64,000 nt of DNA from Erodium maritimum (taxonomy: Eukaryota > Streptophyta > Magnoliopsida > Geraniales > Geraniaceae), in the NCBI GenBank assembly GCA_963921825.1, contig OY997593.1, positions 72,038,513 to 72,102,512 on the forward strand, in the 5' to 3' direction. Position numbers and translations under genes: made by a program. The notes beneath the pieces are model-generated. The model saw only the letters and a program-made list of their open reading frames with translations, was not told where the DNA came from and did no database searches. Of the stretch, positions 21,201 through 31,991 are shown one piece after another. The stretch's first letter is position 1. Every line of letters starts with the position of its first letter.

Positions 21201-23719
21201 TCGCAAAACAGAGTGCGCATACTCGCAAAACAAAGAATCACAATCCGCAAACTAGGTAAAGCATACACGCAAAACATAAATTCACAATCTGCAAACAGGG
21301 TAAGCATATTAGCAAAACATATATTCACAATCCGCAGACTAGGTAAAGCATATTAGCAAAAAGGTCAATCAATAACAGAGAATGCATCAACTAAAACACA
21401 CATCTGCAGACCAAAATGAGCATATCCGCAAACTGGGTAAAGCATATTCGCAAAACATATATGCACAATCCGCAAAACACAGTATCACTAAACGAAGAAC
21501 ATACATTCACTATTCGCAGAACATATATTCACTGTTCGTAGAACATAAATTCACTGTCCGCAAACTAGGTAAAGCATATTCGCAGAACATATGTTCACTA
21601 TTCGCAAAAAAAAGAAGTCAATCAATAAACCTAACTGTACATTTGAAAAACATAATTCCCCCACAAAAAAATTAATTACATAATAGAATACCTCTGCAGA
21701 ACACCTTTCACTATGAAGGGGGGGGGGGTATTCGGGGCCGGCGGATCTCCACCATTTCTATCACCACTTTCATTATTCCTATTTACGTTAGGTGGTGGAT
21801 GCTGAGCAGCATTATCTTCCTCCCTAACACGTGGAGGACCCTCCCTCTGTATGTGACTCATTCCAAATGACTCACACTGTAATTCATCACCGACTCTTTT
21901 GTTCACCAATGCAGTATTCCATCCAATCAAAGACGGCCACGCCCTAGGAACCTCACATGTGCTGACTTCAACACGATCAAGATAAAACAACTGCATCATT
22001 GAAAAGAAAAGACATGTCAGATGAATATAACATAACAGTTTATTAGATATAAAATGCAATACGTTAAAATAATAAATAAACTTACCAACAAGAAAGTGAT
22101 TGATCCAGAAAAATTCTTTGAACCATCGGGTTTTAACCATAGTTTTTTTTGTATCCACAAGTTTCTTGACTAAAAACTTGCACCAGTTAAAATCTTGTAT
22201 GTGAGATACATCAACGATAGAACGGAAGCATGACTGATTCACATAACCCTCATTCCCCGAATCGATCATGCAAGTCACAAACAACATCATGAAGTTTCTT
22301 TTAAAATCATCTCCCCCTTGAAGTTGCGCCTTCATCTGATCAACCAATTGCTTACTGGTGATAAGACGCTTGATCTCCCCTTTGTCTTTTGTATCGAACT
22401 GCTGCTGCCACAATTTAAGTTCATCACTACACAGGGTGGCCAACTTATCGACTATGACGTCGCGCACACCATTTGGAATGCCCAAAGTTTCATGCACTTC
22501 ATTCTCTGTGATACGCAATTTGGCATCTGGGAATTCCAATGATGAGCTAAGATGGTTATACTTAGACACCAGGTAATATCCAATCTTGCTTGGAATGATC
22601 TTCACAGCCAAATGAAGAATGTGCCCAAACCCAATTTCGCGGACTGCTTCTTGTTGGCATTTATTCAAACTCTCCACCAACTCAACCAATCTCTTTGGAG
22701 ATGATCTGGTCTTCAAAATATCATCCACGCCAACCTTATCAGATAACGGGACAACTCTATCAGACTCACAACCCTTGGCGCGCTTAACATTCTTCTTCTC
22801 AACAACTAATTCTCCACCTCTCTTCTTTCCAGCTATAGCAGGTCGGACAGCTACATCGAGACATTCACGAACCTCAGCTACCTTCTTCTTCTTAATTGAA
22901 AGTCTTCGTTTATTTTTATTCTTAATAGACTTCTGCTCCTTCAACATATTAGCAAGAGTTGTATTTCCTTCACCAACATCAGCCTCTGTGGATGGCCTAT
23001 CCATTAAAAGAAGAGGTACCACTGTATCCAGAGTTTTATCTATAATTCACAAACAAGGGTTATCATTTCAGCAGTACAGACAATATACAAAAATATTGCA
23101 TATTCTAGGGAAAGAAAAACAGTGCCCGCAAACAAGATACTACATATCCGCAAAACATAAATTCACTATCCGCAAAACATAAATTCACTATCCGCAAACA
23201 AGGTAAAGCATATTATCAAAACAAGTCAAACAATAACAGGGTATGCATCAACTACAAAACACATCTGCAAACCAAAATGTGCATATTTGCATACAATAAA
23301 CATACGCAAATATCAAATGCAGGATTATTCAAAACTGTTTCTCAAACCAGAGTGCGCACGCTCGCAAAACATAAATTCTTTATCCGCAAATTGGTTAAAG
23401 AATAATCGCAAAACATGAATTGATTATTCGCAAAACAGAAAAACAAAGTCCGCAAAACAAGATACTCATAACACAAACCCCAAAAACTCTACCAACAACT
23501 TGGCTTTCCTCAAAAGTAGATCAAAATCATCTCATATTTGAATAATTTCATGGTATTTCATTATTCACTTGAAATGGTGTACACTAAAAGCAAAACACAA
23601 GCACTCTGAAAACATGACACCTATAAAAAATCCGCAAACTACAAACACTATATTCTCAAATTACCTGATTCGATGTCCCTGTTGGAGAATGTTGTAGATT
23701 CAGCAACCTTGTTCTTCAT
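18213..23719 (-). CDS. Ulp1-like (peptidase C48) SUMO-protease gene of the MULE, multi-exon
   Basis: Proposed exons, minus strand: 23719-23665 (MKNKVAESTT...), 23039 to about 22087, 21990-21692, 21039-19638, 19548-19371, 19279-19181, 18901-18764, 18666-18472, 18392-18213. The N-terminal part resembles the domain seen in plant MULE-borne Ulp1 proteins (IGFGHILHLAVKIIPSKIGY, LRITENEVHETLGIPNGV). The middle is a disordered Pro/Lys/Ala linker. The C-terminal part has the C48 triad: SNHFTLLCIDMKNG (His, Asp) and HMDCGVYAMWHME (catalytic Cys at 18547-18549). The family cleaves SUMO from proteins or matures it. Lesions: an in-frame TGA at 20983-20985 and a one-base shift in the nine-base A/T run at 20886-20894. 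The exon 2/3 junction phase also fits poorly. This copy is therefore probably non-functional unless spliced around. Confidence 0.75.
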
Positions 23720-24104
23720 TCTCTAAAAACAGATTACTATAATCAAAAAGCTAGATAACCAAACGAACAAGATTGAATCAAAACCCTAAAAACACCAAAA
23801 ATTGTAACTCAGCACAATGAACTATTGAAATTCACTTCGAAATCGCGCAGAAGACGAATATCAAGGCAATGGAAGCTCAAAAAATCAGATTCCGAAATGT
23901 TCGTTTCGCTAAAAACTCGATTCTGCAAGTGTTTTGGTGAGCACGAAACGTTTCTGCGCGAACGGGTAGATAAAAGTACGTTTATAACCCCGAACCATAG
24001 CAAAACAGTTGAAATGAATCCCACGCGCGACTTATTTACGACGCGTGCCACTGATGACGCGTTCAAATCTGCGCCATCGCGAAATTCACATCGGACGGCC
24101 ATAA

Positions 24105-24156
24105 CGAAGTGCGCAGGTTCGCACCAAATCAGGGGGTTCGCACCTGATTGCTCTCC
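24105..24156 (-). repeat. Right terminal inverted repeat of the large MULE
   Basis: Inverted partner of 5528-5580. Read inward it gives ATCAGGTGCGAACCCCCTG and then GCGAACCTGCGCACT. Subterminal DNA is GC-rich and contains CACGCGC at 24022-24028, about 130 bp from the end, close to the 139 bp seen at the left end. Confidence 0.85.
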
Positions 24157-24205
24157 TATATATATATATATATATGTAAAAGGCTATTATGCCAATTACC
24201 CCGTA

Positions 24206-24965
24206 CTTATCAGCTTCGAGACCGAAATAAGCATACACAAGTCTCTCCAAGATTTTAAGGGAAAATTGAATTCCGAACCCTGCAACTTTTCCTAAGGTAA
24301 GCCAAGCCCACCATTCTGCAAGCAAATTCTTCGTTTTTTGAAAGACATATATATTAATAATAATCCAATGTTTTTCGCAGTACAGAACACGAGCATGTCA
24401 ACAAGGGTACCTCAAACCAGACCCGACAAAGGGTGAACAAAGGTCTAACAAAATAGATCTAACTATCAAGAAGCAAACAGTAATGTCATAGTGTCATACA
24501 GACAATGAGCTTGCCAACAAAGGCGCCTCAAACCAAACAAACAATAAATCAAAAACCCGAAATTATACCTTGAAGCAAGAAAATACACAACCAGGTTTAA
24601 AACCTAGATATGACTAGCATATTACACGTACAACTTTCGTGTTACACATATTTTATAGAGCTTTACAAAGTCCAACGAAGAGATATTGTTTCACCTCTGA
24701 ACTGCATGTGCATTTTCCCCAAAGTCACCGTACTTGTCCCACAAAGTTTCAATAACTTCATCGAAATCGAAAGGGACTAAGTATTCTCGCACGCAAACAA
24801 CATCCTCAAACCCAAAACTTTCCAAGGTCGAACAAGCTTTTTCTAGGGTAGAAACTGAGTCTAATTCTTCTATGGAAAGTTTGAATAACTCAGTATGAGT
24901 AAAGACTTGCTAAGAAACTCATCCTTCCGTATCCTCTAGCCTTCGGGCTTTCAACCATATTTGGC
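24206..24965 (-). pseudogene. DC1-cluster unit E: broken C-terminal exon
   Basis: The minus strand matches the helical C-terminal exon of units A, C and D (AYFGLEADKYG, MLAEWWAWLTLGKVAGF, then the FDKYG..CTCS..KQYLFVGL region). A 285-bp insertion (24337-24620) starting with a T-rich tract, a LINE tail in minus orientation, splits it. The frame is broken, the 3' end stops at 24206 near the MULE, and the DC1 exon is missing. It is the leftmost recognisable coding member of the cluster. Confidence 0.75.
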
Positions 24966-25229
24966 CATTGACTCGCACTAATAACGGTTCTTCTATCACT
25001 TTTCAAGTCGAACAAACTTTGAAGACTAAAATGGATGCGTTTCTGAAACTTATAACACTCGTACTGTTGATATAGTAAACAGTAGCACCGAGAAATTGTT
25101 TCAAAAACTTACCTGTCAAGATCTTTATTTTCACGTATATATCTAGTAGAAGGTCAAACCTCATATACTTATTAGACGTGTACGTGAAACAAAGGTCATA
25201 ACAAGTCAGTTTTTGACTTATTAATCTTT

Positions 25230-25532
25230 GGGTTAATTACTTTTAGTACCCCTTTTCTATTGGTAACACTCTTTTAGTACCCTGATGTATTGGTAACGCC
25301 GTGGACAAAATTTTGGTCAAGTTTACACCATTTTGATGATCTGTGACCGATTCATAGGGGTATTAAATGTTTTGTATCAATACATAAGGGGTATTAAATG
25401 ATCTTTGACTAGTTCATAAAGGGTTCTAAATGGCAGTTACCAAAACAGAGGGACTGTTATTGAACGTTACAAAATGCAGGGGTACACAAGGTATGTTACC
25501 AATAGAAAATGGGTACAAAAGGTAATTATCCC
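25230..25532. mobile_element. MITE family 1, copy 1 (Mutator-type, 9-bp target duplication)
   Basis: Termini GGGTTAATTACTTTTAGTAC and its inverse. The target duplication TTAATCTTT is perfect at 25221-25229 and 25533-25541. The body contains repeated phrases AGTACCCC and TATTGGTAAC. Related copies are at 48593-48896 and 52151-52453. Confidence 0.85.
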
Positions 25533-25689
25533 TTAATCTTTTACGTGTACGTTTTTTTGATAAGCTCGAAAATTTATTAATAAAAGCACTATCCAAGAAG
25601 GACAGGGTCAAGAAGGTCAAAAAATGATTCAACGATTACAGGGGAGCTCGTAGTCAAAGGGGTATAACTCTTCTTTTGGACATTCGTAA

Positions 25690-26487
25690 AGTGTTGGCAT
25701 TAAACGAGTTATCTTTGAGAACTGAGCAGTATATGGAGGGCTGATATATGAGTTTTTGTAGCGACTGTTGGTTCTCTTCAGCCAGATTCAATGCCTAGAT
25801 GGTTTGTTGAGCTCAGATCTGATACCCTCGTTGTCGTCTCTTCAAAACAGATTTCAAGGTTTTTCAGATTCGACTCCCCTCTTTGGGTTGGCCGTGGTGT
25901 TGGCCTCGGTTAGGGTCTTCTTGTGAGACCCGGGCAATGTTTGGCCTCATCATCTTGGCGTTGTATTGGTGGTGAGTTCTCTCGGTGTAGTTTGCTTAGG
26001 TTAGAGTTTCTGGCGAGCGACTTTTTTGAGTTTGAGGTTGTGATCTCATCAGGCGCTTGGGGTTATGTTATGTGCTCTTGAGCTTCATGTTTGTTAATCT
26101 GGGTTATAGACCTTGTTCTTCCTTTGTGCTTTATGGTGGAAAAATTTGGATATCAGCTTTGACTTGTTCGTCATGGTAGGAAAATCAAGGTTATAAACCT
26201 AGGTTACTGTCCTTGTTGCCTTCTCTTTATTTCATGTTGATAAAATCTGGTACTTAGACCTTTTTTCTATGTTTATATTGAGACTGAGTTTTCATGCAAA
26301 TGCTCGAGTTTGTATCTGGTTGTTTTTGGTTTGATACTTTGAACAAATCCGATCTGCTGATTCGAAATGCTTGTGGCATACTCCGGTTTATTGTTCTTGT
26401 TGTTTGGGTTCTGTAACTGGAACTTTCTTGTACTCTTTTTCTACCTACGAAAAAAACTTTATTTATTAATTTATATTCGCTGATAAA
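25690..26487 (+). mobile_element. LINE 3'-end fragment (longest copy)
   Basis: Shares successive phrases with 62860-63395 (TTGGGTTGGC, GGTGTTGG, TCTTGGCGTTG, GTGAGTTCTCT, TTTTTGAGTTTGA) and ends in GCTGATAAAAAAGATT. No ORF remains. The left boundary is uncertain; T-rich minus-orientation LINE tail sequence (25548-25640) lies just before it. Confidence 0.6.
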
Positions 26488-26549
26488 AAAGATTCCAACC
26501 CCCAAAACCACACTGATTACTAGTCAATCAAATACACAGAAAAGCTCAC

Positions 26550-29446
26550 TCATGTTGAATCACAATCTTCCTCTAGAGGAAGCAACAACTCAAATATAGA
26601 AGAGCATACTAAGTCTTCGGCCTCGGTCAAACACTTCCTCATCAGATCTGACTTCTTCACTCTAAAAGCTGCTTCTCTCAACTCCTTTTCCTCAATTATG
26701 GCTTCCTCTAATTCCATTTCCTTCTCATTAAGCTTTCTTCTCAACTCCTTCACTTCTTCAGGTACTTCTTTTATCTTCTTACGAACTCGAGTGAGCTCTC
26801 CATCCGCATACTTATCAGCTTCGAGACCGAAATAAGCATACACAACTCTTTTCCAGATTTCAAGAGCGAATTGAATTTCGAACCCTGCAGCTTTTCCTAT
26901 GGAAAGCCAAGCCCACCATTCTACGAGCAAACTTTCCGTTACACGCGCAACTTTTTCTTTACACATACTTTGTAAAGCTTTACAAAGCCCTACGAAGAGA
27001 TATTGTTTCACCTCCGGACTGCAAGTGCATTTTGTCCCAAAGTCACCGTACTTGTCAAACAAATTTTCAATACCTTCTTCGAAATCGAAAGGGACTAGGT
27101 ATTCTCCCACGCGAACAACTTCCTCGTCCCCAAGACGTTTCAAGGTCGAACGAGCTTTTTCTAGGGTAGAAGCTGAATCTAATTCTTCTATAAAAAATTT
27201 GAATGGCTCGTCTGAGTAAAGAGTTTTTCCAAGAAACTCGTCATTGTAAGAAGGATTCTCACCGACAGAGTTTTTCCATGTTGTCCTGGAAGCGGCTTGA
27301 AAGATATCACCAACTTCTGTGCCAACATGAATGTTGGAAAGTTGTAATTCTTTGTATAAACGGAAAACATCTCTAACTCTGGCCTTCTTCTTCTTCTTTG
27401 CTTCTTCCTCTCTTCTAATCTCTTGTAACGTGACAAACTCGACATCTCCTGGTTTGTTGGTACATAGAGCTATAATCTGGTAAGAAGGGTTCGAAAGTTC
27501 AATGTTATACACCTATAAAGGTAGTTGAAAAAGATGAGAACAAAATCAGTAACTAATAGGGATAACACCGGTTCCCAACCTTTTTGAACCTTTGTTTATC
27601 ACGTCCTAACTTATGAAACCTTCAGTTATCACTTCCTAACTCAAAAAATTTCTTTTTCACGATTCCTAACCCGAAGGTGGTATTTTTTTACAATTCCTAA
27701 CTGCGAAAAAACTACTACTTTTTTGTAGTAAAGTACCATCTTTGGGTTAGGAATTATAAGAAAGAAATTTTTTGAGTTAGGAAGTGATAACTGGAGGTTG
27801 CATAAGTTAGGACGTAATAACTGAAGGTTGAAGAGGGTTAGAAAAAAAACGTTTTTCCTAACTAATATATATACCTCGGACTTGATGCATGCGAGCTCAA
27901 CTTCAAACTCACATTCAACACAGTAGTAAATGCACTCGAAGGCTTCTCTTTTTCCATGGCAGACATCACAATAAAATTGGTTGGTATCAATATATCTGAG
28001 AGTATCATCATTTTCATCGAGGCCTAGAACGAGAGTGAGGGGATGGAAATGGCATTCAGGTAGGATAGTGCGCGGCAAACGAATAGATTTACTGATCCAG
28101 AAGTCCTTACGACATGGAATACAACGTAAGGCGGAGTACTTAGGGTGGTTTCCGGCATGATATAGAGTGACAGGGTGATCGTGTCCAATACACTCCAAAG
28201 ACGGCACAACCAACATGCATTCTAGATCCAACACAAACGAAGCATCATCTTTTTTCTGGAACATGAAGCCAATGCATTTCTTCTTGCAACAAGCACATGT
28301 AATGTCACCAGCCCCGTGCGCGAACACAAGTACAAGAGGATTATTGCGCTGCAGATCATAGCCGGGGTGGTTAAATATCAATGTTTCCTCGACCTCTTCG
28401 TCCACCATTGCTCGATAAATACACGTCTCATGGAGGAAGAAACGACAGTATTGACAACCATAAACAGGGACTTCATCGTTGAGGATGCCCTTCCTGCACC
28501 TCTGACATACCATGTTCTCGTGCATTGGACCGTCTTTTGTTATCAAATCATTGAGGGAAATATTGGTTACAAGGTTAGAGAAAGGACATAGCAAAGAAGA
28601 ATGGAAGATACACCGAAGATGAGTTGTGAAGTTATTGCAATCCAAACAGGCATACAAATTCCTTTCAGGCCAATCTTTTTTATTCTTAGAGCAAACATCA
28701 CAAGACCAATAAGTGTCTGTCCAAGCTAGTGAAAGAGGATGTTGAGGGTGGCGTTGTACATCCATTATCAACTCTGGTAGACGATACGGGACTCTACTGC
28801 AGGAAATATGGTAGTTCAGATTGCAGGGCACGCAACGAGCGAAAGTTGTAGAATGTGGAATATCTGACTGACAGGATTCACACTTCCATACACAATCACT
28901 AATTTTTTTATCACTTAGAACGAGAGAAAGGAGGTGAGAATGGGAAGGTAGTGATAATGCGGGCTTTAAGGAGTGAGCGCATTTGACGTGCATCTCAAAG
29001 TTGCATTTCTCTTCCTCACACTGATAACTAAACTTGTTGAGGTGCTCGTGGATGGGGTCGCAACAAGCACTGCACTCTCCATATCCACGAGTCACCGTCC
29101 TCAGTTTGAGCCGCGGATGGTGGGGATGAAGAGCATTACCCTCTAGACTTTCTTCGAGTTCAGCACACGACACGCATAGATATGCATCATAGTCATAGGG
29201 TTCAAATCCAAAGATCTTACTCATGGAAGGGTTGCATTCCATCTCTTTGCAAGCATACATGGCATATTCGCTACTACTTGCACGAATTTGAGGTATATCG
29301 TCGGACATATCATCAATATCATCAGAGAAAGTGGATTTGCAACAATAGCATACAACACTATCAAAGAGTACCCGTAGAAAGACCAATTTCAAGGGATGAG
29401 GGTGAGTAAAATGTTCGATAGCTTCCTTCAAATCATCCATATCCAT
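26550..29446 (-). CDS. DC1-cluster unit A: DC1-domain protein with C-terminal helical domain (832 aa)
   Basis: Exon 2 is 29446-27875 (524 codons, start MDMDDLKEAIEHFTHPHPLK) and exon 3 is 27476-26550. The donor is TCCGAG|GTATAT and the acceptor TTACCAG|ATTATAGC, keeping phase. The first part has about seven DC1 modules, each with HPLxL, CxxC, YxCxxCxFxxHxxC (for example SYQCEEEKCNFEMHVKCA). The second is an all-helical domain beginning IIALCTNKPGDVEFVTLQEI and ending in a coiled coil (RRKLNEKEMELEEAIIEEKE). DC1 proteins are plant-specific zinc-binding proteins, often linked to stress and defence signalling; the fused C-terminal domain I cannot name. A 5' UTR intron (29451-29948) carries a TRIM and intron 2 carries a MITE. 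Nothing indicates inactivation. Confidence 0.85.
27559..27858. mobile_element. Fold-back MITE in the intron of DC1 unit A
   Basis: Long inverted arms (TATCACTTCCTAACTCAAAA against its complement). A perfect 9-bp duplication TAACTAATA lies at 27550-27558 and 27859-27867. The same intron in unit C reads AATAACTAACATATATATAC without the insert, giving an empty-site comparison. Confidence 0.85.
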
Positions 29447-29486
29447 CGATCTGTATGAAATCAAGTTAAATAATCCATATATATTA

Positions 29487-29866
29487 TGTTAAAGTCCTAT
29501 CCAACCCAAAAACTCGAACTTAGAAGCATAAAGATGTTTATCAAAGAGTCAATTTATCCGCACACTTTTGATGTAAAACTCACACTTCAACACTCTCACT
29601 CACGCATAAGACTGGACATCTACACCACTTTCGATGTGGAACTCATACTTCAATACGTCTCTCACGTGTAGGGCTGGACATCTACACTATTTTCGATGTA
29701 GGACTCATACTTCAACACTCTCCCTCATGTGTGGGGGAACCAGCTCCGATATCATGTTAAAACGTTATCCAACCCAAAAGCTCGAACTCATAGACAGAAA
29801 CATTAAGATGTATGTCAATAAATCAATATATTCACACACTTCCGACGTGGGACTCACGCTTTAACA
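29487..29866 (-). mobile_element. TRIM (miniature LTR retrotransposon) in the 5' UTR intron of unit A
   Basis: Two direct repeats, 29487-29592 and 29755-29866, begin TG and end CA on either strand. A perfect 5-bp duplication TATTA flanks it (29482-29486, 29867-29871). On the minus strand, TGATATCGGAGCTGG (29740-29754) follows the first LTR and matches a degenerate initiator-tRNA primer-binding site. Unit D has the uninterrupted site ATATTAATCATTTATTCATG. No coding capacity. Confidence 0.85.
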
Positions 29867-29948
29867 TATTAATCGTCTATTCATGCTTGCATGCTCGTAC
29901 TGATATACAAAACAAACAAACAAAATTGCAATAAACACACGTACGTAC

Positions 29949-30012
29949 CTTACAACTCGCCTCTCTTTGATCCAAAGGTTACTATATATTTGTACTAGAA
30001 CTCGGGGAGGAA
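29949..30012 (-). promoter_or_regulatory. Promoter and 5' UTR exon of DC1 unit A
   Basis: The splice donor is GTTGTAAG|GTACGT (exon end at 29949). The short exon contains CTTTGGATCAAAGAG, and a TATA-like ATATATAG lies at about 29981-29990. The acceptor is at 29451-29452, four bases before ATCGATGG. The same layout is seen in units C and D and at the left edge of the window. Confidence 0.6.
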
Positions 30013-30102
30013 CTAATATATAGATGTAAAGATGAAAAACAATTGAGACGATGTGATCGTAGCAATCATTAGAGGAACATATATATATATATATATATAT
30101 AA

Positions 30103-31012
30103 GGGAGCTTTCAGGTGCAACACAATCTTTAAATACGAAATACGACTTAATCCCAACTTTAGAATCGCATATTGTCCAAGGGCTGCGATTTCGCATGGCT
30201 GATTTTTTTTTTCTTTTTTTTTTCACCAAGTTTCTTATTTTGACATTTCACGCTTCGTTTCAACTCCGATTTAATTTTTTCTTGCGCCAAAAACTTTATT
30301 TTTTCAAGATCTATCTATCAAGTACCATATTGAATATGTTTTGAAGCAAAAAAACATGTACAAGAAAAAACACAAATCGTTAACCGTGCACTAATGTATG
30401 TTCTCGCAACTGCATTTGTATGAATAAGTTAATCTTAATGTATGTTTAAGCTAATCTTAATTTATTAGCTTACACGTACAAAACATATATACAGATACAA
30501 ATGAAAATAGTATGAACATACATTAAGTTTAGCGTATACATACAACTGAAACATCATGCATTAAGGTTGGCTTACACATACAAATGAAAATGACAAGAAC
30601 ATACATTTAAAATTGTATAAACATACATTAAGTTCAGTGTACATATATAACTGAAAATTAAAAAAACATGCAGTTGTAAAAACATATATACAAAACATAC
30701 ATTAAGATTAGCTTATTCATACAAATGCAGTTGCAAAAACATACATTAGTGCACGGTTAACAATTTGTGTTTTTGCTTGTACATGTTCTTTTTTGCTTCA
30801 AAACATATTCAATATGCTACTTGATAGATAGATCTTGAAAAAAGAAAGTTTTTGGCGCAAGAAAAAATTAAATCGGAGTTGAAACGAAGCGGGAAAGATC
30901 AAAATAAGAAACTTGGTGGAAAAAAAAATTAGTCATGCGATTTGCGATTCCAAGGCTGGGATTGAGTCGTATTTCGTACAAAATTGATCAAGTCGTACCT
31001 GAATGTTATCCT
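30103..31012. mobile_element. Fold-back element with ~290-bp arms, inserted in (TA)n
   Basis: The arms 30103-30395 and about 30735-31012 are inverted copies (TTTCAGGTGCAACAC and TTCAGGTACGACTTG termini, then AAATACGACT, TTCGTTTCAACTCCGATTTA, GCGCCAAAAACTTT, ACCGTGCACTAATGTATG). The loop holds repeats of ACATACATTAAG and TTAGCTTA. No ORF of note. The terminal TCAGGT(G/A)C(G/A)A motif and the TA microsatellite target are like those of the 18.6-kb MULE, so it may be a non-autonomous relative. It lies upstream of the unit A promoter. Confidence 0.8.
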
Positions 31013-31985
31013 ATATATATAGTCATATATAGTTTTTTGCTTATTTATTGTATCATCTCATGTTTCTTGTCTTTTTTCTCCTTTATTATATTCTGTACTT
31101 CTAAATCATTTTTGACTAGTTAAAAATATTCTTGAGGACAAATATTTAACTTTACCATCTTTAATATGTTCATGATTCTTTGCTTATTGAGAACAAATCA
31201 TTTTTGTTTCTTTTGCTTTCTTTCTTTAATTTTTTGTTAAACATGTTTTTGACACTCGATATATAATTATTCTGTCTCTTGTTCAGGGACATCAGATATT
31301 TAATTGATCCCTCTTTATAATGTTGTTAGTCTATGATGATTAATTAACAAAAAATACTAATAAAATCGTGTCGTCTTCGTAGCTAATTGTGTCGTCCAAG
31401 TCGCGTCATGGAAGTTGTGTGCCAATGGCCCCCTCGTCACCGTGAAGAGCTACTTGTAGGCGACCATCGAAATTACGTTTCCCAACATGCGCTATGTTTT
31501 TCTTGGGCAATCATAAAACATTTTATTAAATGAAAACCTCCAAATTCTTTGAATACATTACGAACCCAATCCGGCTTGGTACTGTATGGTAAATTGCAAA
31601 TTTATTAATAAGAACGATTCCAAGGAAGGAACCGGAATATCTGATTCAAGGAGAAGCATGGTAAAAACCAACGCTTACAATAGAGCTCTAATAAGGGGAG
31701 CTAAAAGGTCAAGCCTTTTTCCTAAAAACGAAATAAGGAACAAAAAACTGAAAAGGTCACCCCGCCAATCCTCGTCTCCCGAAGTCAAAGACGAATCGTC
31801 GCATCTTTCTTTTTGGAAGCCAAATCACAGATTGTAGTCAATGCGTCGGTCGAATGAGACGAAGCTGCAACTTGAGTTTTTCCAGTTCTGCCTTTCTCAA
31901 CTTATTTCCCAACATCGAAAGGACGAACAACTGTTTCCCGATCCAACGAGCGATTCCTTGGTTTACACTTAACAGTATAATAATC
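31013..31985. other. Gene-free spacer upstream of unit A
   Basis: 31020-31300 continues the shared upstream block of the DC1 units (CTTGTCTTTTT, CATTTTTGTTTCTTTTGC). From about 31590 a T-rich, LINE-tail-like segment in minus orientation appears (GCAAATTTATTAATAAGAAC). No convincing gene. Confidence 0.5.
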
Positions 31986-31991
31986 CGATAA

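Larger units (their letters stand above)
5900..23660. repeat. Interspersed CCGCAAA(C/A) motif field within the MULE
   Basis: All non-coding parts of the element carry short copies of ATCCGCAAAC, TTCGCAAAAC, ACGCAAAC or CCGCAGA. Clusters lie at about 5.95-6.95, 8.7-9.3, 10.0-10.2, 14.5-14.7, 15.3-15.6, 16.7-16.95, 17.8-18.05, 18.9-19.15, 21.1-21.65 and 23.1-23.65 kb. Most are on the plus strand; runs on the minus strand occur at 7.98-8.1 and 13.5-13.85 kb. Spacing is irregular, so this is not a tandem repeat or a CRISPR array. They are essentially absent outside 5528-24156, apart from a few short matches in a MITE near 53.9 kb. A protein-binding site is possible but unproven. Confidence 0.75.
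5528..24156. mobile_element. 18.6-kb Ulp1-carrying Mutator-like element (MULE)
   Basis: The outer ends are inverted repeats. The left reads GGGACGCTATCAGGTGCGAA and the right, reverse-complemented, GGAGAGCAATCAGGTGCGAA. Both continue CCCCCTG and then a second degenerate GCG(T/A)ACCTGCG block. Between them lie a FAR1-type MULE transposase (10.9-13.5 kb, plus), an Ulp1/C48 protease gene (18.2-23.7 kb, minus), seven small helical-protein genes (plus) and an acidic-protein gene (minus). MULEs carrying Ulp1-like proteases are established in plants (Kaonashi-type). The array of small genes is not something I know from that class. CCGCAAA-type motifs fill the intergenic DNA and stop at the termini. 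Lesions in transposase and protease suggest a recent but decaying copy. Confidence 0.85.

Noticed and set aside
5900-23660. CCGCAAAC repeats as a CRISPR array or satellite
   Set aside because: The genome is eukaryotic, the motif is 7-10 bp, spacing is irregular and the intervals contain genes.
5484-24200. AGGCTATTTTGCAAT left of the TA repeat and AGGCTATTATGCCAAT right of it as the target duplication of the large MULE
   Set aside because: The match is imperfect, far from the termini and much longer than the 8-11 bp that MULEs make. The TA microsatellite on both sides hides the true duplication. It may be a common MITE-end phrase.
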